Source: Paenibacillus peoriae KCTC 3763 (GTDB taxonomy: Bacteria > Bacillota > Bacilli > Paenibacillales > Paenibacillaceae). From it: 64,000 bases of DNA. Positions 61,681 through 64,000 of the stretch are shown here, piece by piece. The stretch is from the NCBI RefSeq assembly GCF_000236805.1, contig NZ_AGFX01000018.1, positions 427,811 through 491,810 of the forward strand, read 5' to 3'. How positions within the stretch are numbered: position 1 is the first letter of the stretch; each line of letters begins with the position of its first letter. Both the position numbers and the translations under genes were made by a program. Under the pieces are notes generated by a model. It saw only the letters and a list, made by a program, of their open reading frames with translations, did not search any database and had not been told where the DNA came from.

Positions 61681-63525
61681 ATGGCATCGCAGCATCGTAG
61701 AGACAATTCCTTGTACCGCCGTTTTCCTCGGCTTCATCTGCTTCAGGCAGGAGAAGGATGTGAGTTGCTGGCTTCTAAAACCAACGAGCTCAACATAGCA
61801 CTGACTCGTGAGGGACGATCATATTATTTGCATGATCCTGAGCAGCCTGGGCGGGAAGCAGAGCTATTTGTTTCCGGTTTTAAAGAAGTTAAACCTCAAG
61901 CGCACGTGATTTTTTTTGGAGTAGGACTAGGGTATCATATCCGTGAATTTTTGCGTAGACACCCAAATACCAGCTTCTCCATCGTCGAGCCGGATACGGG
62001 TGTGATGAATATTTTTTTGCAGCACTTGAATGAAAACGACTGGCTGGCTGACAAGATGATCGAAGAAGTTATGGTAGGAGCAATTACTGGGGAAACGCTC
62101 GGTACACTGTACAAGTTGATTGACCGTGTATCTGGAGTGCTGGTTGTTCCGTGGCTTCCGTACGGCTCTCTATTTACTGCGGAACTGAAGAAGTTTAATG
62201 AAATATTGTACAGGATGGTCTCTAACAAGAAGGACAAAATGGCTATCAATAACGTGTACGAAAAAAAATGGGCATTAAACAGTATTCATAATTTCCCTTT
62301 TATTTTACATAGTTCAGATTTTCTGCACACGGGATCAGAGCATATTGAGGGTAAGCCAGTCTTGATTATATCTGCTGGTCCTTCGCTTAACGACGAAATT
62401 GAGCACCTTCGTCATATTCGTGAGAATAATCTTGCGTACCTGTTTACGGTAGGGTCGGCAGTGAATACGCTGGTGGAGCATGGCATTTATCCGCACGGCA
62501 CATTCAGTTATGACCCGAACGAATACAACGTAAATGTAATTCAAAAGGTGATCGACAAGGGAATTGATTCTATTCCACTCATTTTCGGCAGTACGGTCGG
62601 CAAACACACACTCGATGCTTATCCAGGTCGTCTTATGCATATCATCATCTCTCAGGATGAGCTATCCATGCACCTACTGCGCACACCGGAGGGACATAAA
62701 CCGAGAGTTATTAACGATGCTCCTTCTGTAGCGGTCATTGCACTCCAGTGTATGATCCGGATGAAAGCAGAACCTATTGTGTTGGTAGGGCAAAATTTAG
62801 CTTATCGTGATGAACAATATTATGCTGCGGGGATTACTCATGCCGAAGGTGTTCCAGCTAGTGGGGATTTGCCGCGTGTAGAGGGCGTTCATGGCCAGCA
62901 GGTGGTTACACGACATTCTTTTATCAAAATGAAAACAGAGATGGAATTTTACATTAGTACAGCGAAGGGAACTGAATTTATTAACACAACGCGCGAAGGC
63001 GCTGCTATCAAGGGAACATCTTTTCAGAACTTGGAAGAGGTAATCCAGACGCGGTTAAAAGGTCAGATTAACGATTCGTGGCTGCAAACTAGCAGTAATT
63101 CGGAATACGATCTCTTGTTTCTGAGGTCACGTATTGAAGAACTTCAGCGGGATGAAGAGGAATTTCAAGCAATTATGGAACAGATTCACTATGCTCTACT
63201 TGACATCAAACATAAGCTCAGTCTGAAGCAGGCCAATATGCTGAACGTGTCGTTCGGGCAGTTTGATGACTTGTTTGCCTCATTAATAGGCAATTGTTTT
63301 TTCAAAATATATGTTTTGCCTCGCCATCGTATGCGGTATGAGTTTTTGTACAGCAAAATGGATGCCATTCAGAGCAGTAGAAATCCTCTGATCAGAGGGG
63401 AGCAAATTCTGCTGTACTTCGGGGATTTCATATGGAAGTGTCAACAAGATTATATGGAAATTAAGAGTGAGATCCATGAATTTCACCGTTCCATTCACAC
63501 CCAAATAAAAGGAGCACGTATATGA
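61681..63525 (+). CDS. Maf-like flagellin glycosyltransferase (6-hydroxymethylpterin kinase MptE-like / DUF115 domain)
   Basis: 614 residues. The N-terminal region (about 1-200) contains VIFFGVGLGYHIREFLRR and FSIVEPDTGV. The MptE-like DUF115 domain (about 224-390) shows PVLIISAGPSLNDEIEHLR, FTVGSAVNTLVEHGI and PIVLVGQNLAY. This architecture is that of motility accessory factors that add pseudaminic/legionaminic acid to flagellin. The C-terminal part is a coiled-coil-rich region. Start ATG 61681 is 7 nt after GGAAAGGA; the frame also has ATG 61621. Overlaps the next gene by 4 nt. Confidence 0.8.
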   Translation: MASQHRRDNSLYRRFPRLHLLQAGEGCELLASKTNELNIALTREGRSYYLHDPEQPGREAELFVSGFKEVKPQAHVIFFGVGLGYHIREFLRRHPNTSFSIVEPDTGVMNIFLQHLNENDWLADKMIEEVMVGAITGETLGTLYKLIDRVSGVLVVPWLPYGSLFTAELKKFNEILYRMVSNKKDKMAINNVYEKKWALNSIHNFPFILHSSDFLHTGSEHIEGKPVLIISAGPSLNDEIEHLRHIRENNLAYLFTVGSAVNTLVEHGIYPHGTFSYDPNEYNVNVIQKVIDKGIDSIPLIFGSTVGKHTLDAYPGRLMHIIISQDELSMHLLRTPEGHKPRVINDAPSVAVIALQCMIRMKAEPIVLVGQNLAYRDEQYYAAGITHAEGVPASGDLPRVEGVHGQQVVTRHSFIKMKTEMEFYISTAKGTEFINTTREGAAIKGTSFQNLEEVIQTRLKGQINDSWLQTSSNSEYDLLFLRSRIEELQRDEEEFQAIMEQIHYALLDIKHKLSLKQANMLNVSFGQFDDLFASLIGNCFFKIYVLPRHRMRYEFLYSKMDAIQSSRNPLIRGEQILLYFGDFIWKCQQDYMEIKSEIHEFHRSIHTQIKGARI

Positions 63526-64000
63526 GCAAGAAAAAAAGAAATAAGAATCATGTAAATCGAATGATTAAGGCAAGTGTACTGACAACACAGGTGCTCAACC
63601 TGGCAAACCCTTATGTGTCGGCGGCATTTGCATCAGAGAGCGTAAGCAACAACGCGACCGAGAATGTATCAGTTTCTGACGGATTCTTCCAAGATGCTTC
63701 TTCATCCAGCGTGGTTTCATCGGTCTATATGCAGGCGCAAATGGACGAGCCCCCATACTATACGTGGCTTTCACCTCAGGCAAGTGGCGTTTCTTTTTAT
63801 GAAAACCTGTATATGGCATTCAGTGAAGAGGTGCAACTGGGTACAGGCCACCTGGTGGTGCATCAGGAAGATGGAAGTGAAGTGGGACGGATTAGCGTGA
63901 GCGGAGGTACGACCTTCGGGGGAACGATCCATATTAGTGGTCAGAACGTGTCGATGGAGCTGGACCACCCGCTGACAGATAACACCCAATACTATGTAGA
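63522..64000 (+). CDS. Surface protein with Ig-like (Big_5/SbsA-type) domain, 3' end outside window
   Basis: The first 159 codons are visible. A basic start (SKKKRNKNHVNR), then a weak signal-like segment, then a Ser/Asn-rich linker to about residue 85. TWLSPQASGVSFYENLYMAF then SEEVQLGTGHLVV, and later HPLTDNTQYYV, fit the SbsA Ig-like pattern (LSPADGATGV...TFSENV...LTDGTTYYV). It starts in the overlap with the Maf-like gene, so it is probably under the same flagellar promoter. It may be a cell-surface or appendage protein. Confidence 0.65.
   Translation, partial: MSKKKRNKNHVNRMIKASVLTTQVLNLANPYVSAAFASESVSNNATENVSVSDGFFQDASSSSVVSSVYMQAQMDEPPYYTWLSPQASGVSFYENLYMAFSEEVQLGTGHLVVHQEDGSEVGRISVSGGTTFGGTIHISGQNVSMELDHPLTDNTQYYV

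Noticed and set aside
1-64000. CRISPR arrays, tRNA/rRNA genes, prophage or intact insertion sequences
   Set aside because: Looked for regularly spaced repeats, tRNA-like clover sequences, 16S/23S signatures and transposase motifs and found none.

Overview
The window looks like a chromosomal segment of a spore-forming, motile Paenibacillus of the P. polymyxa type. The evidence is a GerK-type germination receptor operon, a Bacillus-style AbrB-like regulator, Firmicute ribosome-binding sites, sigma-A-type promoters (TTGxxx-N17-TATAAT), many intrinsic terminators, and a flagellar sigma-D-type promoter in front of a flagellin-glycosylation (Maf-like) gene. No rRNA, tRNA, CRISPR array, intact insertion sequence or prophage was seen. 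Several small gene remnants show local decay.

Layout. 1-1.7 kb: small unknown proteins, a collapsed NucA/NucB-type DNase pseudogene and a tiny signal-peptide ORF coupled to a small membrane protein. 1.8-6.1 kb: germination receptor operon in the order A, C, D-like, B. 6.2-7.7 kb: uroporphyrinogen-III synthase and a LOG-family hydrolase. 7.75-19.5 kb: a cobalamin riboswitch with terminator, then cbiH60-cbiX-cbiJ-cbiC-cbiD-cbiET-cbiL-cbiF-cbiG-cbiA. Together these cover every anaerobic corrin-ring step from cobalt insertion to cobyrinate a,c-diamide. The enzymes that make sirohydrochlorin and the late nucleotide-loop enzymes are not in the window. 19.6-25.6 kb: AbrB-zinc-ribbon-HTH regulator, ThuA-like protein, phasin-like/UbiB kinase pair, an unknown acidic protein and a SulP transporter. 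25.6-28.2 kb: a degenerate region with two XRE-like units (one truncated), a TetR tail, a broken FMN reductase and a YjdI/YjdJ pair.

28.3-31.8 kb: a compact Fur-box-controlled locus with a 35-residue basic ORF, then a molybdate-type regulator divergent from modA-modB (no modC), with a ModE-like palindrome in the modA leader. 31.9-39.6 kb: secreted esterase, CrtI-like oxidoreductase with its TetR regulator, BrnQ behind a small upstream ORF, and a group of unknown minus-strand genes. 39.7-46.4 kb: DEAD-box helicase with a repeat-rich RGG tail, CDF metal transporter, LCP cell-wall ligase, AI-2E-family permease and a luciferase-like oxidoreductase. 46.7-48.5 kb: Fur-box siderophore ATPase and FhuF-like reductase.

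48.6-55.9 kb forms a redox block: glutathione peroxidase, NADH oxidase behind three GTGA-N6-TCAC sites, a tiny membrane protein, a formate/nitrite channel whose GTGA-N6-TCAC site lies at -41.5 from its predicted start, and a molybdopterin oxidoreductase with an MFS transporter. 56-61.2 kb: acetyltransferases, a secreted unknown protein, glutaminyl-tRNA synthetase and an MFS transporter. 61.5-64 kb: Maf-like glycosylation protein overlapped by the start of an Ig-like surface protein that runs off the right edge.

Functions come from reading motifs and family resemblance by eye, with no database search. Gene starts were chosen from Shine-Dalgarno (SD) position, so several differ from the longest open frame.
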